NCBI RefSeq assembly: GCF_021155775.2
Contig: NC_060237.1
Location: 29,281,257 to 29,345,256 of the forward strand
Direction: 5' to 3'
Length of the DNA stretch: 64,000 nucleotides
Source of the DNA: Neodiprion pinetum
Lineage: Eukaryota > Arthropoda > Insecta > Hymenoptera > Diprionidae
A program made the translations under genes and the position numbers. The first letter of the stretch is position 1. Each line of letters begins with the position of its first letter. Under the pieces are notes generated by a model that had not been told where the DNA came from, did no database searches, and saw only the letters and a program-made list of their open reading frames with translations. Shown in pieces: positions 1 to 13,937 of this stretch.

Positions 1-1159
1 TACTCGAATAAATACGACATTCGAACACAATATTCTATGTACTCTTTGAAAAGAAAGGAAAAAAGAAATATCAAAGCACCTGCAACAGTGTAGGTACGTA
101 GAAGTGAGTACACGAACTCTTCCTATCCGTGAACTCAAGCCGAGATGAAGTTGACGCATTAATCAGCGGGCTTGTACCTATACTTGGAGAAGGACAAAAA
201 GAAAGAGGGAGAGAGAGAGAGTGTTTTTGCCCGCTCAGCCATTCGCCCGTCGCCCACGAGGTAAAAACCACCACCCACGTAGGTAGCCCGGTGCTTTTGA
301 GAAGGGGTAAAAAATTTGTTACCCCATGTGTGAAACGCGCACACGCGACTCTATCTCGCGTGGTGCGACCTACTCCCATTCTACGAGCTTAGCGACCGCC
401 TCCCGACCCCCTCTCACCTCTTCTTATTCATATTCAGATTCGGTTTATCCCGAGCTGAAAGCCCGCGGAGATTGAATATCTAATGACGAGCAATTCGAAA
501 CACGAGACTTGAAACTAACGACTCTGGGCTCTCATTCAAACGACTTAAAGCTCAGACTCAAACTTACAAGCCTCCTCCTCACGCGTACGATTCGAATGTA
601 ATGGAAACGCGAGGGTGAATCGAGTGCGGAACACGCGATGTGTTATGTATGATTTTTGCTTGCCCTTTTATGGTAATTATTTCGAACTCTACGGGTAAGC
701 CTTCGTTAAAATAGTAAGCGAAACCGAGGTAGCAAATGTCCCTGGAAATTGCCGCGGCCATAGCGATAGAATTTTTTTTACCGCCAAGGGAATTTAATCA
801 GTTGCGTGTTTTTCTCCGTACATATATACCCGTGTACGTGTTTACGTATACATGTACACCCAAATATACCCGGCGATCCGTGCTCCGCAGCGGCCGATAA
901 ACACAGCAGCAGCCCTTGCGAAAGCATGCGAAACGACTCGACGTAAAACGCGGGGAACCAGAAAGGCCTTTATCGACTCGAGCGAATCTCTGCACTGGCC
1001 GGTTTCGTTCCGATCGAATACCTGACTGCAGAGCTCGATACCTGCGCGTCTCGCTTCATCGCCCTGTTGGAAAAGAGGAAACGCTGTAACGAACGGGCGT
1101 TCATTTATTTTCGCAGATATACGGTGAGCGAAAATGCCGCTCTTCGACTCGACGTGGTT

Positions 1160-1194
1160 ATCATCGTCATCATCGTCATCATCGTCATCATCGT
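1160..1194. repeat. (CATCATCGT)n trinucleotide-type microsatellite
   Basis: An interrupted ATC/GTC array of about 35 bp. On the minus strand it reads as a run of Asp codons, but the surrounding frame shows no other protein-like feature, so it is treated as a simple repeat. Confidence 0.85.
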
Positions 1195-2075
1195 GGTACT
1201 CAGTTGCCAAAGAATGCGGACAAGTGGCTGCAGGTGTTACCAATGAAAATTCAGCGTCCTTTGTAAACACGCAATGAGAGTGGGTGGAAAACTTGGAAAA
1301 AGGAACCCTGATCCCGTCGAGAGGTCTGAAGCACTGGACACGTTCCGCAAACATTTGCACGACCCCGGCCTTGCTTTTGCAGTCTCCTCGGAGACGCCGC
1401 TGGGCGTTCTTTCGGCCCCATGGTGAAGACTAGCGAATAAGCTCGTTCTTTTCACTCTTCGTTTCGTTTCGCCGATGAAAAGAAAACGAGACCGTTACCG
1501 CGTTGCGTTTACTCCACGCGTGCAGCGACGCCTTGACCTTGCGTTCGAACGCAACGGCGTGTAATATCGAGCTTTTATTCGCAATTAACTCGTTTCGCAA
1601 GCTGCAAGCTTATCGGTGGAATTAATCAGCTACTACTGCCGGTGAAACGCGACCGCGTGAAATTCTTTAATCGGCATTAATTTAACTCTTGGCAGATTTA
1701 TCTGACAACGAGGCGTTTTTATCGACGGAAACGTTTTCGAGTGACGATCAGAGGCAGCTGTTTATTCAAGGGACAATGAGCGCCGACAATCGCGACGTTC
1801 CGAAACTCGTAGGATCTTATCGTTAATTACGTTATACCAAATGAGAGCGAACCTTGCTAAAATAGCCTCGGGCCGACGGTTTCACTTCCACTTCACTTCC
1901 ACTCGCATTACCACTTTGCTAATGGCGATTTGCATTTGTTTTGAATTCACGGTCCTCTTTCAAAAGCAGGCAAAGCGTTCATTGTGCGCCTTTAAGAAGT
2001 TTACTCAAGGATTCCTTCCCCCCCCCAGCCCTTCCACCCCCTTAACCCCCCACGTTACGCAAGCCCAACAGTCAA

Positions 2076-2094
2076 CGTCGTCGTCGTCGTCGTC
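2076..2094. repeat. (GTC)n microsatellite
   Basis: A short GTC array next to a C-rich stretch (2019-2050). Confidence 0.75.
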
Positions 2095-4540
2095 GAGCAG
2101 GAGTCCCGTTTCAATTTCCCCCGCACCTTGCAAACAATCAAAGAAGTTAATTGAGCACGGATGTGTTATCAAGGCTTTGACTCGAGCCAAGGTTGTTCAA
2201 GGATAGTAAAATATCGACGAATCGAATCGTCCGACTGTAATTTTCTTAACGGCTGTACAGTTTGAAAAACCTCGCTGCGAAAAACATTCGAACGGAGTTT
2301 CCACGTACGTGTGCAAACTCGGGACGATCGTTTTCGAAACGCGAATCCCATACTGGCAATAAAATTCAAAATATTACCTCCGACGTCGAGAGCCATAAAG
2401 AAGAAACCCGGATTCGGCACGCCGCGCAAACAACAGGATAGAAAAGGGTCGCTCTCCCGATTCACACAAGGGTGCTTTTTCTCCGGCGCTAACCGTTCCT
2501 ACTTTTATTTTTATTCCCCTCCCGGTACATAAATATTGGCATAAATATAACCGGCAGAAGATCGGAGGGTCAGAGTTTCGGATGTGGAACTCCAGGAAGG
2601 GTCGGCTGCCAAATGGAAGTCGAATATTTGTTTCAATCGACCTAGTCTCCCGCCCACCGTTACCGAGCGATGATTTTTTGTCTCCCCTACAACGGATATC
2701 GTTCAGTACGACTAACGGGTCGCAATATTAATATCGAGGTCATATCGATTCCTGAATCACGACAAAATTTCGTATTGCAATACGGCGCCGTCTAAACTTT
2801 CCGCCATCTTGAAAGCCTTGTTGTCAGTTCCGAGTTCATTTTTTTCTCAATCTGATTTCACGCAAGGTTAAACTGGAAAAACAGGACGGCAGCAATTTGG
2901 TGTTCCTGACTCGAGTCTCACGGATTTTCCGGAGGTAAATTCAGATCTGACTAATTTATGCCGGTTATATCTGAGAGGAGTTTACGGGTGTCGTCATGTA
3001 TCAGGTGTTTATACACCTGCCTTCTCTCAGGCTATTATGTTATCTTTCGTCCCTCCTCGTATTATACACTGTTTAAAATTCCGCCGATCCCGTTCGGCGT
3101 TACGTGCGGGTTCATTATATTCCACGCGCGTATCTTCGCTCCTCGCGTTTCTCCCCTTCTCCATTGAAAACACGACAAGGTCAAACAAGGCGCCGACAGC
3201 CGACTTTCGAAAATGCTGACAGATCGCAGCTTGGACTGCACGTTTCTTCCCACAGTCGACCATGAACTCTCTATGCACCCGCAACGACTGCGACAGCTAG
3301 CCGCAGAGTTGCGTGAACGAAGGTTTAGGATATCTCCCGATACCCGCAAGATTCAATCTAACGCGGTGCGGTCCCGCACCGCGTTTCGCTGATCCGTGAA
3401 ATTCAATCGAGTAGGAAGTGTTCCGGCGTCGTCGGTGATCGCATCGATTCGCAAACCGTAACCGATAACTCGACTCGTTATTCACCGCCGTTCCGTCATC
3501 GCGAGGTGAAAAATAACCCCGCGAGCTTGCGGCGAGGTGTGCTTGAATGCGCCTGAATTGCAGAAAGGTAATTATACCGACTTACACGTGGCCGGGTCGG
3601 CAGCTCGGCTCGAATCGACTTTATTAATGACCACTGCCGGCACCCAACCTGCAGGGTCGAAGTTATGCAAATGTCCGTACGGTACCCTCGACCTGCACCG
3701 ATGCCTGCGTAATTGAACGACACACACGCTGTCACCGAGTAATGGCGTCTACGTGGCATGCGTGTGCACACCCGGGAATATCGCACCGTTCCCCGAACCG
3801 TCGGTACCTAACCAACTATGTACACCCCTACCGAAATTACGACCCTGCCGCACATATCACCCCACCTTTATACATTCGCTTAACCCCAACGCCAACGCCG
3901 CCGGCTTGCGTAACGATAAGTAGTCTTTTATGGATGTCCATACATGTCCGTACTTGTCAGGAGCCCGGGACACGTACTCGTTAATCGACTCGCGTAGACA
4001 GAGTTCTACCTTATACTCACATAATTCGACTGTGTAAAGTTCCCCTCATTGATTTCAGTACGAAGGATGGACCAAACAAGCTTGGTAACATAAATGCGCG
4101 ATAAAACTCGTGAACAATCCGCAACTCACGCGTCGATTTACTGATGTAAAGTTCTATAAACCGTGTGAATTTTACACTAGAAATCGCATCGGTCATGATA
4201 TTATATTTTTCATAGATTTTAATTCGGAGAAAAGTATTGCCGACGACAATAATAGACAATTTTTTAGCCCAAGTGGATCATACTACATAAGCTCAATGAC
4301 TTTCGAACGCGATATACTTTCGTCGCAGCGTCTTATTTTCACACGAATGCGGAAATTTTACCAACTTTGGTAACAGCCCTGCAGCGAGTTCTTTATTACC
4401 CGCCGTTATATTGACTTGTGCAAATTGAAATTCGCTAGCGTGGTGGGAGAAAAACGTGGTCGTCGACCGACGGGTTATTAAAAACTGTTCCAGCCGTCTC
4501 ACTCTCGCTTTTCATTCTCCTTTACTTTCCATTCCTATCC

Positions 4541-4560
4541 TTTCCTTTCCTTTCCTTTCC
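4541..4560. repeat. (TTTCC)4 microsatellite
   Basis: Four TTTCC pentamers inside a wider pyrimidine-rich tract (about 4496-4600). Confidence 0.8.
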
Positions 4561-6881
4561 TATCCTCACCTCTTCCTTTTCTCCTCATTTTTCTCCCTCT
4601 GCAGCGAATCGCTCGAACGACACGAATTGTTTTCAACGTCCGGCTTTACGGCCAAAGCGCTCGTCCTGTGCAATTACAGACTAGTCGGCAAAACGCGAGC
4701 ATCGTCACCAAGAATATCGAAGGTTGTTCCGTCGGCGCGTGCTGCACCCCGTGTACATACATACATGCGTGTTATCTGCAGGGGGGATTGTTGGATACAG
4801 GGCTGGTGGCCGGGTCCCATTGTTCGCGAAAATGTTCGAATGCCTAATGCTAGAGCTGCCGCATTGTGCAGCCTGTTTGCTAGTCCGTTCAGCCCAACGC
4901 TTGTTTGCCCACGACCACACGCACCCTTGGTCTCTTTGTATATACCATACATATACGTACACGCAAACAGACGTGTGCTAACCACGAACGAATGGCTTTT
5001 GTTTCAGGTAAATATCCATCGCCAGTTGTACAGGTTCGTACACCCTCGTATACCCGACAAACGGTCACGCACATCCAAATGGTGGTGAGTTTACCAGTCG
5101 AACACGTTGCAATAATACCACCGCGTACAATTCTCACGGGCGTGGTCCACAGGTGTGGATTGTGACAATCCAACTACCGCTGACTACGGTCTGATACGTA
5201 CGGACGTGTTGCGTTACTCTTCAATCTGCAGTAAAATCTTGGTAACGTCACTAGGGCGGTTTGGTAGCGCAATTTTTAATTGAAAAGCACGCTATCGTGT
5301 CAGGCGAACTTGCGCTCTCGTGCGGTAAAGTGAAATCAATAGCGCGGATGCAGTGCGGGTAATTTATGCCTGGGCGAGACTGTAACGAGGATAGGTATAA
5401 ATGTGGAAGAGTTTGTTGCGCACACGCGTGTGTCCGACAGCAGAGACGACCATGCCCGACGTTTAAACATTCGCGAGTTGTAATATCGTTTATACACAAA
5501 TGGTGTAAAGTTTACTGCGACCACATTACACAGACCGCCAACCATCTCGGACCGCTGCTTTAACTTTTAACTTCTATAAATAAGTACGGAGCGTGTTTAT
5601 TATGTCTGTCAGCGATATCGGGCTATCGCGAAGAACCCGAGAGAGAACTTTGCCCGGCTTTCTTTGCCTTTGTCCACCGGCAGTTTCGCTTCACGTTTCA
5701 CCTACACGTCTCTCTAGTATCCTATGATATCTATTCGCGCATGTGTTTGCCGGTATAACTATGCAACCACCCACATGACGACTTACTCACACCTCTCGTT
5801 CACGTTACGACCACTCTGCGAGTCCTGTATTCAACCGTGCGCCAACTAACTCGTTGCAAAACAAACTTCTCCCGCCCGCGCCACTGCGAGCGTATTATAT
5901 TATTCTGACGTCTGACTTGCAGGTGCTTCTCAATGTTTATCCAGTATCTACGGAATTTGGAGAGCAAACACGCGTAGTGATCTTATCCCGTGCCGTATTG
6001 CAAACCGAGCATTCTGCTCATCGTCGTTTCGACAGCTGTATCTCGTTTTCGCCTCTTTTCTTATTGCCAATTTTTCTCCAGTCTGACTCGGAGTAAAAGA
6101 TTGACGGGCACAGAAATTGCTCGACGATATCGAACCCGAGATGACAAATAAGAAATTGACCTCCTACACACCGTCGTACGATAACAAAAAGGATCTCTAA
6201 CGTACCTAGTTTCACCGACGTGACGCTTTCACTGTCGATCCGACCGACTTGGTGAACTCTTGAACTCGGATTACGATAAAAAAGAAAAGAGACACCGAAA
6301 AAATAACGTGATAAATACAGCTGAGTCTGAGATATAGAAAAGTGACCGCCTAACGTGACTTCCACCGTCCTTCGGTCGACCGCTGACTCGTTCGCATTTC
6401 GCCCGCAGAGGCGGAAATCAGCGGCACTCATCAGGCACAGGGACGAGCTATTTGCCGACGATAAGACTGGATAGCTGAATAGCTGGCTCGCTATCGGTAG
6501 ACGACTCTTGTGGCTCGTTCGTGTTCGTTATCGAGACTGGTTATCGTGATTCCGCTAAGGTCCGTGTCTAACGTTAACGCCACTGAAGTTTGGACCGAGT
6601 GTCGAGCCGGGACTCGAAATACGATTCCAACTAATCGAGGTCGCGATAATCATTTGTGGAAATAAAACTATCGCCGAACGTTGCGTTATGTAGATTCTGG
6701 GTCAAATTCGTATGCGTTTATCCTTCTCTCGGCCTTTGGCCATAGTTCGCTACGCGATTCGTTGTAACGGTTGAGTAAGCTACGTGGCGTGGATAAACAA
6801 TCGGCTATCCGTAACCTCGAGCACCGAAGGAAGAGAGAGCGAGAGCCTGCGGTACCGTGCTCGATGCTAAATCACGACATT

Positions 6882-6909
6882 CAGCAGCAGCAGCAGCAGC
6901 AGCAGCAGC
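6882..6909. repeat. (CAG)9 microsatellite
   Basis: A pure CAG/AGC run of 28 bp. It would encode poly-Gln in the plus-strand frame 6771-6977, but that frame has no other support as a gene. Confidence 0.85.
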
Positions 6910-9900
6910 TTACAGCATCGAGCAGGGACTTATTATACGCGCACACTCGAATGCACCGCGCAGGATATAGTCGGTGACCTACCGAAATGACCTCGTCGTT
7001 ACGTAGGTACGAAAATCCGTTACAGGGAACGCGGAATGCGGGTGTAACACAGACGCACACACACACGCGTCGCGGTTCTCCCGCATCGACTGGCACGCGA
7101 TGATTATTATCGTTCAAAATACGAACTGCACGCACTTGACGTGCGACGATTATCCGTGCACGAAAAGCTTCACCCGCAAGGGTGTTCGGCCGCCCGCAGT
7201 CGAAGAAAGCAACGGATCTTCCATCGACGGACCTAACGAGCTATCGAGCTCGAGGGAACTTCATCCCGTTAATCCTGAAATCCTGCAAGTCGATAAACAC
7301 CGAGTAACACGACCCCTTCTGCATGCCGATGCTTCGAATTACCAACGCTTCGGCCTGCTTCCAGGAATCCACGCATCTCGGCTCCGACTCATTCCGGCCC
7401 TTTTCGCCCTGCGGGAGACGCTGGACCCTGATGCCCGAGGCCCCCGCTGGGTTATTCTTCTTTCCGAGTATTATCTCGTCCGGACCTGCCCTCGTACAAT
7501 TCACGGCTAAAACATGTCGAGCCAAAGGCCAGGGCGTGTTTTTCAGCCTTAAAATCGGTCCCAGAACGAAAAAATGTCCCGATGGTGATATTGCCTGCGA
7601 AAAGGGAAAACTTTCAGGTACCCTGCCACGTTTCTCCTCTGTGATTCGTGAATGGCTCGGGGTATGGAACGGATGTGTAATTGATTGTGTGCACAATCGG
7701 ACATGCCATCTATCGATTAAACTCGCGTCGGGATGCCGGTCGTGGCGCTGAATAAGTAATTCGAACGCGCCTTTGAAAACCGGTTTTTCAGCCACCCTCC
7801 GGTGTCGGGGTTTGACCTGGACGTCGACTCGCGATGCTGCTGGCAAGGGCGAGCAGGGAAGACAGGGATATTAATAGCCGAGGGGTTGACCCGAACTACA
7901 ATGAATACGCTTCGCTCTTATACTCCGGAGTCCCAAAGAGCCGAGTCTACGTCTGGCGGACCCCATTTGTCTTGGTCTCGCCCAGCTCCGGATCGTTTAA
8001 CCTGAGATGACTGAAGGTGGGAAGGAAGGGGCGAAGAGGTGAAAAGGAGAAAAAGATACACTCGGGAGAGATGCGATCTACGCAGGGCCCGAAAACCTCG
8101 GGTAGGTGCGTCCTTGAAACCCACCGCTCCGCAGCCTCGCCGACCTTCCGTTAATTTTCACTTTTTACTCCTCCAAGGAAACTGGTATTATTCGTGGAAA
8201 ATTGATATTAATAAAAACTGTGCAGTCGGAGACGAGTAATGTCTTCCTTCTCGAGTTCGGCGAAAGCGACGACAACGAATTGAGCTGGTCATTAAAAATC
8301 GTGGTAAAAGATACGGACGTAAAGAGGTTGAATCGATCGTTATCTCACACTCGGAGGGGCGGGAGGGGTGCGGAACGGTGACTCGGCGAGTCACGTCCCA
8401 TTGTGTAACACTATGGCAAAACTGGTGGTATTTAATTCAAGGAGAACGAGGAGGAAATTAGAGAAAAAGAAAGAGAGAGATAGAAAGAGAGATATAGAAC
8501 GGCGTCCGACGGGGTCGCCGTCGAAGAATCCTGCCGCACTTGGAACTCGGTTACTTTGCGAAATTACACCCGGTGGAAAAACCGCTATGGCCGACCGACC
8601 GACCGACGGCGTGCAACCAGAGTCTATTATAATTCTATTATCGTATACCGTGATCGGCGCACAGCGTTGGTCTGCAATCAGATCTGGCACGTGATGTTTT
8701 ATTCCAAGTATACAAGTGTGTATAATATATTTATGGCGTAACCAGCCTCCCTGTTTTATTTCCATCCGATGAAAAGACGAGGAGGAGAAGCTTTGCGAGC
8801 AAGACACACACGCACTTGTACATACCGCGGCATGCACAGGATCGAATCGTGATCGTGAAATCACTTTTCACGGATAACCCCCACAGCCGTGAATCTTCGA
8901 TACGTCGAGGAAGAATTACATTTCGGCCCAGGTTCCATACGCGATATCAAGGCGGGATTCGTTCCCGAGTTTGCGGAGTTTATTATGCCGGTTTATCTTG
9001 GTTTAAACACATCCGCATACACAGTACGAATCGCACTGTTGCCGTAGGAAAGCGGCGGCGTACCGTTATTCATTTGAACGATTCCATGAGACACCCTGGA
9101 ACGCGCAGCGTAAACACCAAAAACGAACGAACCAAGGTACACGCTGCTAGATGAGTCTCGTTCAAGACTTGTTTGTTATCCCTGCGTATAAATAACTCCG
9201 TTGAAACTCCGCGGGAGAGCCGCGGGGCACAAAGTTACCGGCATAACTGGTGGAACCCCTCCTTCTCTCCATCCATCCATCCCTCCTCTCGACCTTCCTC
9301 CTCCCTCCCGCTGTTCCCTTGGGAGATCCTCTTCGGAACGTCAAGCCTCGAGTGAAATCAGTATGAAACAAGAGACCCTGACTATACAGAGTCGTATTTT
9401 GTTTGCTACCTACTTGTACACGTAGCACGTGGGACCCAAGGCGGATGGTTCGCACGTGTTGACGAGGATGAGATTCTTCTTTAGTTTTAATTCTCGTTTT
9501 TTCCCTCTTCCAGCTTTCTTCTACATCTATTTTCCTCCGTTTCCCTTCACGGAGCACTTCTATTTTCCACTATACAGAGTCGACCTTGGGTGGCCCTGTA
9601 TACACAGAAACACATCTCGTATCTCCTTCGGGAACTGAGCTCTGCCGGCCTTTCAGTCGTCGCAATAAAGGACCTCTTCCAAACTCCTCCGTATATCGTG
9701 CTGCCGTTAAATTACCCAGCCTGGTGTACCAGTTCTATTATCTGTATGCACGCTTGTGCAAATATGTACGTACGATGAAAATATACGGGACGGCTATTTT
9801 CCTTCGAAATCGCTTCGGTTTGTCAAAGCGAACCGAAAAGAACCTTGTTCGAGTCCAATAACTCGATTAAGATCCTCCTCGTTTCTTGGTAGTATACTCT

Positions 9901-11386
9901 GGACTCGATCGAAGTTTGGATTCGAGAGGGACGGTGTTCGCGTCGTTTGTTATAACTTTGCGAGTCGAAGAAAGAACTCTCTTGTCTCGTTCTTGAAGGT
10001 GGTTGGATTTTCCTGGAAATAAGGAATCACTCGCGCACGTGGAAAACTCGGTCCATTTCAATGGAATATCCCCGAGTTCAAGGTCGAAGAGAAGCTCGCT
10101 CGCCTCGCGTTTGCGCGATTCGTTCCATCGTCGGCGTCCATGTCACCGCATAATTACCCACCATGCACTCTCGAAATAAGAATGTTCGAACGGTAACTTT
10201 TGGAAATTTCTTGCTCCTCACCCTGCTATTGTCGGTCCTTGAATTAGGGCGGGGCGAGATCCGAGATCGGAGATCCGAGGCAAAGGACGCGACGAGGTAA
10301 AGCGGTTCTGTTGTTTCGCAATTCGGTCCCAAAAAAGCGATAAGGAGACGGGAAGACTGGCCTCGATAATAACGGAGCTGCAAGGGCACATCTGACTACG
10401 CGTCGCATGGATTATGTAAATCCAACATTATAACGAGGCAGGGTTACCAAATCAACGTTCACCGGGCCGAGAAGGGCCGACAACCAACTTTTCCACGTTG
10501 GAAACGTTTGACTAACCCGGCAATGCAGAGCCAGAAGGTAAACTTGGCACTCGTTTCCCTTTCGCCAAATTTCACCAAGTCCAATCTATATTACTTTCAA
10601 TTAGGCGACGGGCTGAGTTTGAACTTGATTTTCTACCGCGGTTTCAAAAGAGAACAGCGACTCGGTTTATGGACATCAAGAATTCTCGAGATACGTATAT
10701 AAATCGGTTTGATCCGATTATATTCAAACGAACGCGATGGAAAAAAAGGAACAACCCAAGATAGATGTGCTAATAAAACATTCACGTCAGACGTTCTTTC
10801 CCGACTATGGATAACGTTGAAATACATGGATGGACTTTTACAAGATATTTCACCAAAGTGTGTCACCTAAAAAAGTTGGAACCAAGGGCAGCCACACTCG
10901 GATCAAGTGCCTGCTCAGAAAAGTGGAGAATCTCTGAAGTCACCATCGTGCAGGCAATTCCTCCTTGTCTCGCACGTCTCTTTTTGTCGCGTCGGCGGAT
11001 GTCGAAGGCACATTCTCTCGAGTTCTGGTTCCTGGGTTTCCAGTCAGGTAAACCGAGTTCTCCGCAGGTATACGAACCTGCACAAACCGACACACCTGCA
11101 TCCTGACGATGCGCACGTAACGATAGCGGTCTTTCGCCTCACCCATCTCGTCGAGAACTTCCCACGCCGCTGGTCGACATTGTACCGCAACTATACCGTG
11201 CCTTGTACCAGTGGTGGATTTTTCATTCCTACCCGGTTTCGCGCTCTCTCACGTATGTAATTAATGCGTTCCTAGAGCAGCGAGGAAATACCTTTGCGTA
11301 ACGCGTTTCTAAGCGCGAGCTGGATGAGAGGAAGAGGAAAGTGACGTGGAACGTCTGGCTGGCGTTACGTTGGTAGGTGGTAAGGT

Positions 11387-12247
11387 ATGCGTGTAAGCGG
11401 TCAACACGTGTGCGAGCACGAAACCAGTCATTCTCTCTCGGCGTTACAAGCGAGCCGCGCTAAGAAGTGTGGCGGATATAACCGGAGTGAAATATCGCAG
11501 AGACCGACCGACGGACAACGAATGACTCTGTTCCGAGATACCAACGGACTTGGCGCATGCAGCTCCCAGAAGACACGACTTGAGACCGGGAAAACTGGAC
11601 GAGCGGTACTCGAGTTTAGCCGAGTATTCATGCCTACTCAACGGCGGCGGCGCACGAGTGCAGCTCATTATTCATCATTTCAAACAAAACCGAGAGCCGT
11701 TCTTCCACGTGGCACCGAAGGCGAAGGACTGACTGGAGATACCGACGAGCGTGCTCAACGTCCAAGGACGAGCAAGGTCACGCGATGCTTCATCCACCGC
11801 GTTATATACAACAAATTCGGCGGGAAGTTGCGCCGCACGACCGCTTCTTCTCCTAGGTTTCACCACTCTCCGGATGATAATGTACGTACACGGACCCCTT
11901 GGCTTATCGCTTCGACGTCCTGCAAGGATATCGGCGTACACCGATCCACCCACGAACCTTGGAACTGCACGGAGCACGATGCACGTATTAACACAACGAC
12001 AGCGTCGTGCGGTAACCCCTTTATCACTTATCGCTACCTTACCCCTCGTCTCTTGGCGTGTCCCGGCACGTTTCCGGATCCCGCCCCAGGCGTAACGATG
12101 ACCCACATGCCGAAGGGTCATAGGTCGACACTTTCGTGTCCGTGCCACCGTCGAAAGGTATCGCAATGCGTCTTTGTTTTCAAACAAGGTGAGCGACATT
12201 CACACCACGACTTCGATCACCTCGGGCGACGCAATTATCAACGTTGA
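11387..12247 (+). other. Long open frame of doubtful coding status
   Basis: A 286-codon frame opens with ATG at 11387. A GTGAGC-type donor lies near its 3' end, after the Lys-Gln codons at about 12187. The protein is rich in Arg, Thr, Ser, His and Pro with scattered Cys, has no recognisable domain, signal peptide or membrane segment, and the opposite strand is open for 174 codons across the same DNA. That pattern is typical of GC-rich DNA that lacks stops by chance. It could still be a 5' exon or an untranslated exon. I do not call it a gene. Confidence 0.15.
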
Positions 12248-13217
12248 CAGTCGAAGCCGATGGGCAAATCGGCTTACACGCTTACGCCTAGTCACGATAC
12301 GCCTAAAGGCCCGTTACTGGCGTTACTCGATTTCATTTCTCGTAATTCTCCCTCAAACGGCGATCGACGTGTATCGCTTGGCGAGCCGCGGCACGTGGGC
12401 GATGTCGGTGTGTCGGAGTTACAGGCTGCCCTCGGGCGTTACTCAATTATAAATATTCCGTTAATTGCGGTTAGCGGCAGGGTGATAACGACCGATGATA
12501 AGGTCCGGAGTAACGCGGTGAAAATATTTTTGTCGGTGGAGTTAAGCGGTACACCGTAGGTAGGCAGGGTCTTTCCCTTCGAGCTTGCGGGTCACAGACG
12601 CTTTATTCGTGTGCACGTGGGTAATCAAACTCGTCGCATGTGTGCGTCACCTATCCGCATCGCGGTTGGCTGGATGGCAAACTTGCTGACGCTTGCGTGG
12701 GCGTCCGCATACTTTACTTTACGGGCCTGGTTGTACAGCGGGCGTGTTTTACGCTGCGGCGAGCCTGTTCTGTCGTGGTCCGCTTTTAGAGCCGGCTAGA
12801 ACCGGTGGGACGAAATGGGGGCGGGGGAGGGGGAAACACGCCGAGATTAAAAACACTCAAACGTCGTCGACCGGAACGTAAAAATAACTCGTTAATTGCC
12901 CATGCCTCGTACGCCTATACTTGATTGATTTTTAATCGCTCGACGCGCTGTATTTTCCGCGTGCATCGCGTCCTATCGTCGTTCTGTCTTGTAATATGCC
13001 TATATCTGGCCAATGCCAACGTGTGATATAAGTATCTCCGTGAAAAATGCATTTACGCATTGCTCGCTTAAGCGACTTGTAATTATCGACCGTTGATCGA
13101 CGCGCAAAAAAATGCCTTGTGTACCGTATCACGTAATGTTACGTTGCGTGCTGTATTAACGATGATTAAATACTCGTCGGCAAACGGGTCATCAAAGGTC
13201 ACACGATACGTACTTAC

Positions 13218-13297
13218 CGCATCTCCATCTTCTTGCACGTGGATTAGCGTACCTTCTCGCAAGACGATCACTTCTTCTCGGGGAAATTTTGCTCTCC
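13218..13297 (-). CDS. Candidate small internal exon, unrecognised protein
   Basis: On the minus strand an AG acceptor (13298-13299, preceded by a TTCGTTAC tract) and a strong donor GTAAGT (13217-13212) bracket 80 nt that stay open in one frame. The exon would start after one base of a split codon and end on a codon boundary, giving 26 residues of mixed charged and hydrophobic character (Arg-Ala-Lys-Phe-Pro at the start, Glu-Asp-Gly-Asp-Ala at the end). The same frame is open for 121 codons through both flanks, so the open frame alone does not prove an exon. Splice-site pairs like this are expected by chance a few times in 64 kb. I recognise no family. Confidence 0.2.
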
Positions 13298-13919
13298 CTG
13301 TAACGAACTTTAGACAACCTACGTTATTCCATTCTAGGAGTTGACACAGCCCAGTTTTGATTGCTTTTTTTTCCAAATTGCCGTGTTGACCTTGCTCCGA
13401 AAATCGAGGTAAAATAAATCCAATGCTCATAGGTTTTACCGCCACCATGGGAATTCGTTACGATTTCTTGCACGACACTTGCGAACGCGTATTTTGTTCC
13501 GTAGCAGCAATTCACGGAACGTTGCCTGCGCGATGACCAAGCTTTGCTTAATAACTCATCGTTATTTCAACGTTGCGCGTCGATGAGATACCGCAACGTA
13601 CCTCGGTGTTGTTTCCAATACTTACTTACACTTTTGCATCGATAAATATTTTTTCAACCAGTTAATCGTTAGGTAAATGCAAGCTGTTCAAGCCCGCGGT
13701 CCTCAACGTCATTTCCCTTAACGATTTCGACGCTTCTCGATGGTTCGATCTGCCCCGGAGTGCTTCTCCGCGAGTGCTTACTAGACGATCGTTGTTATTC
13801 AGGCGTGTACGCGTTTCGAATTATTTCCACAAATGGATAATAAGCGGGAAATCCACGCTGCGCTGATCGAAATCTCGACGATGATCAGTCGTCCTTGAGA
13901 TGGCGATTATCGGTTCTCA

Positions 13920-13937
13920 CCCCCCCCCCCCCCCCCC
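13920..13937. repeat. Poly-C tract (18 bp)
   Basis: A pure homopolymer, whose exact length is prone to sequencing or assembly error. Confidence 0.85.

Larger units (their letters stand above)
1..11386. other. Non-coding, repeat-bearing DNA, no gene recognised
   Basis: No open frame here has the composition of a conserved protein, and I recognise no RNA gene. Frames of 100-210 codons (for example 842-1360 minus, 4456-5088 plus, 7241-7846 minus) sit in GC-rich DNA where overlapping frames on both strands are also open, and they show no domain motif. The segment holds short microsatellites (GTC/ATC, TTTCC, CAG), listed separately. It is most likely intron or intergenic DNA of the insect host. 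Small exons below about 30 codons could be missed by eye. Confidence 0.6.

Noticed and set aside
842..1360. 172-codon minus-strand frame with a long Asp run
   Set aside because: The Asp run is a CATCATCGT microsatellite and the rest shows no domain or composition of a real protein.
7241..7846. 201-codon minus-strand frame, with a 142-codon plus-strand frame opposite
   Set aside because: Both strands are open in GC-rich DNA and neither has a recognisable motif, so chance is the simpler explanation.
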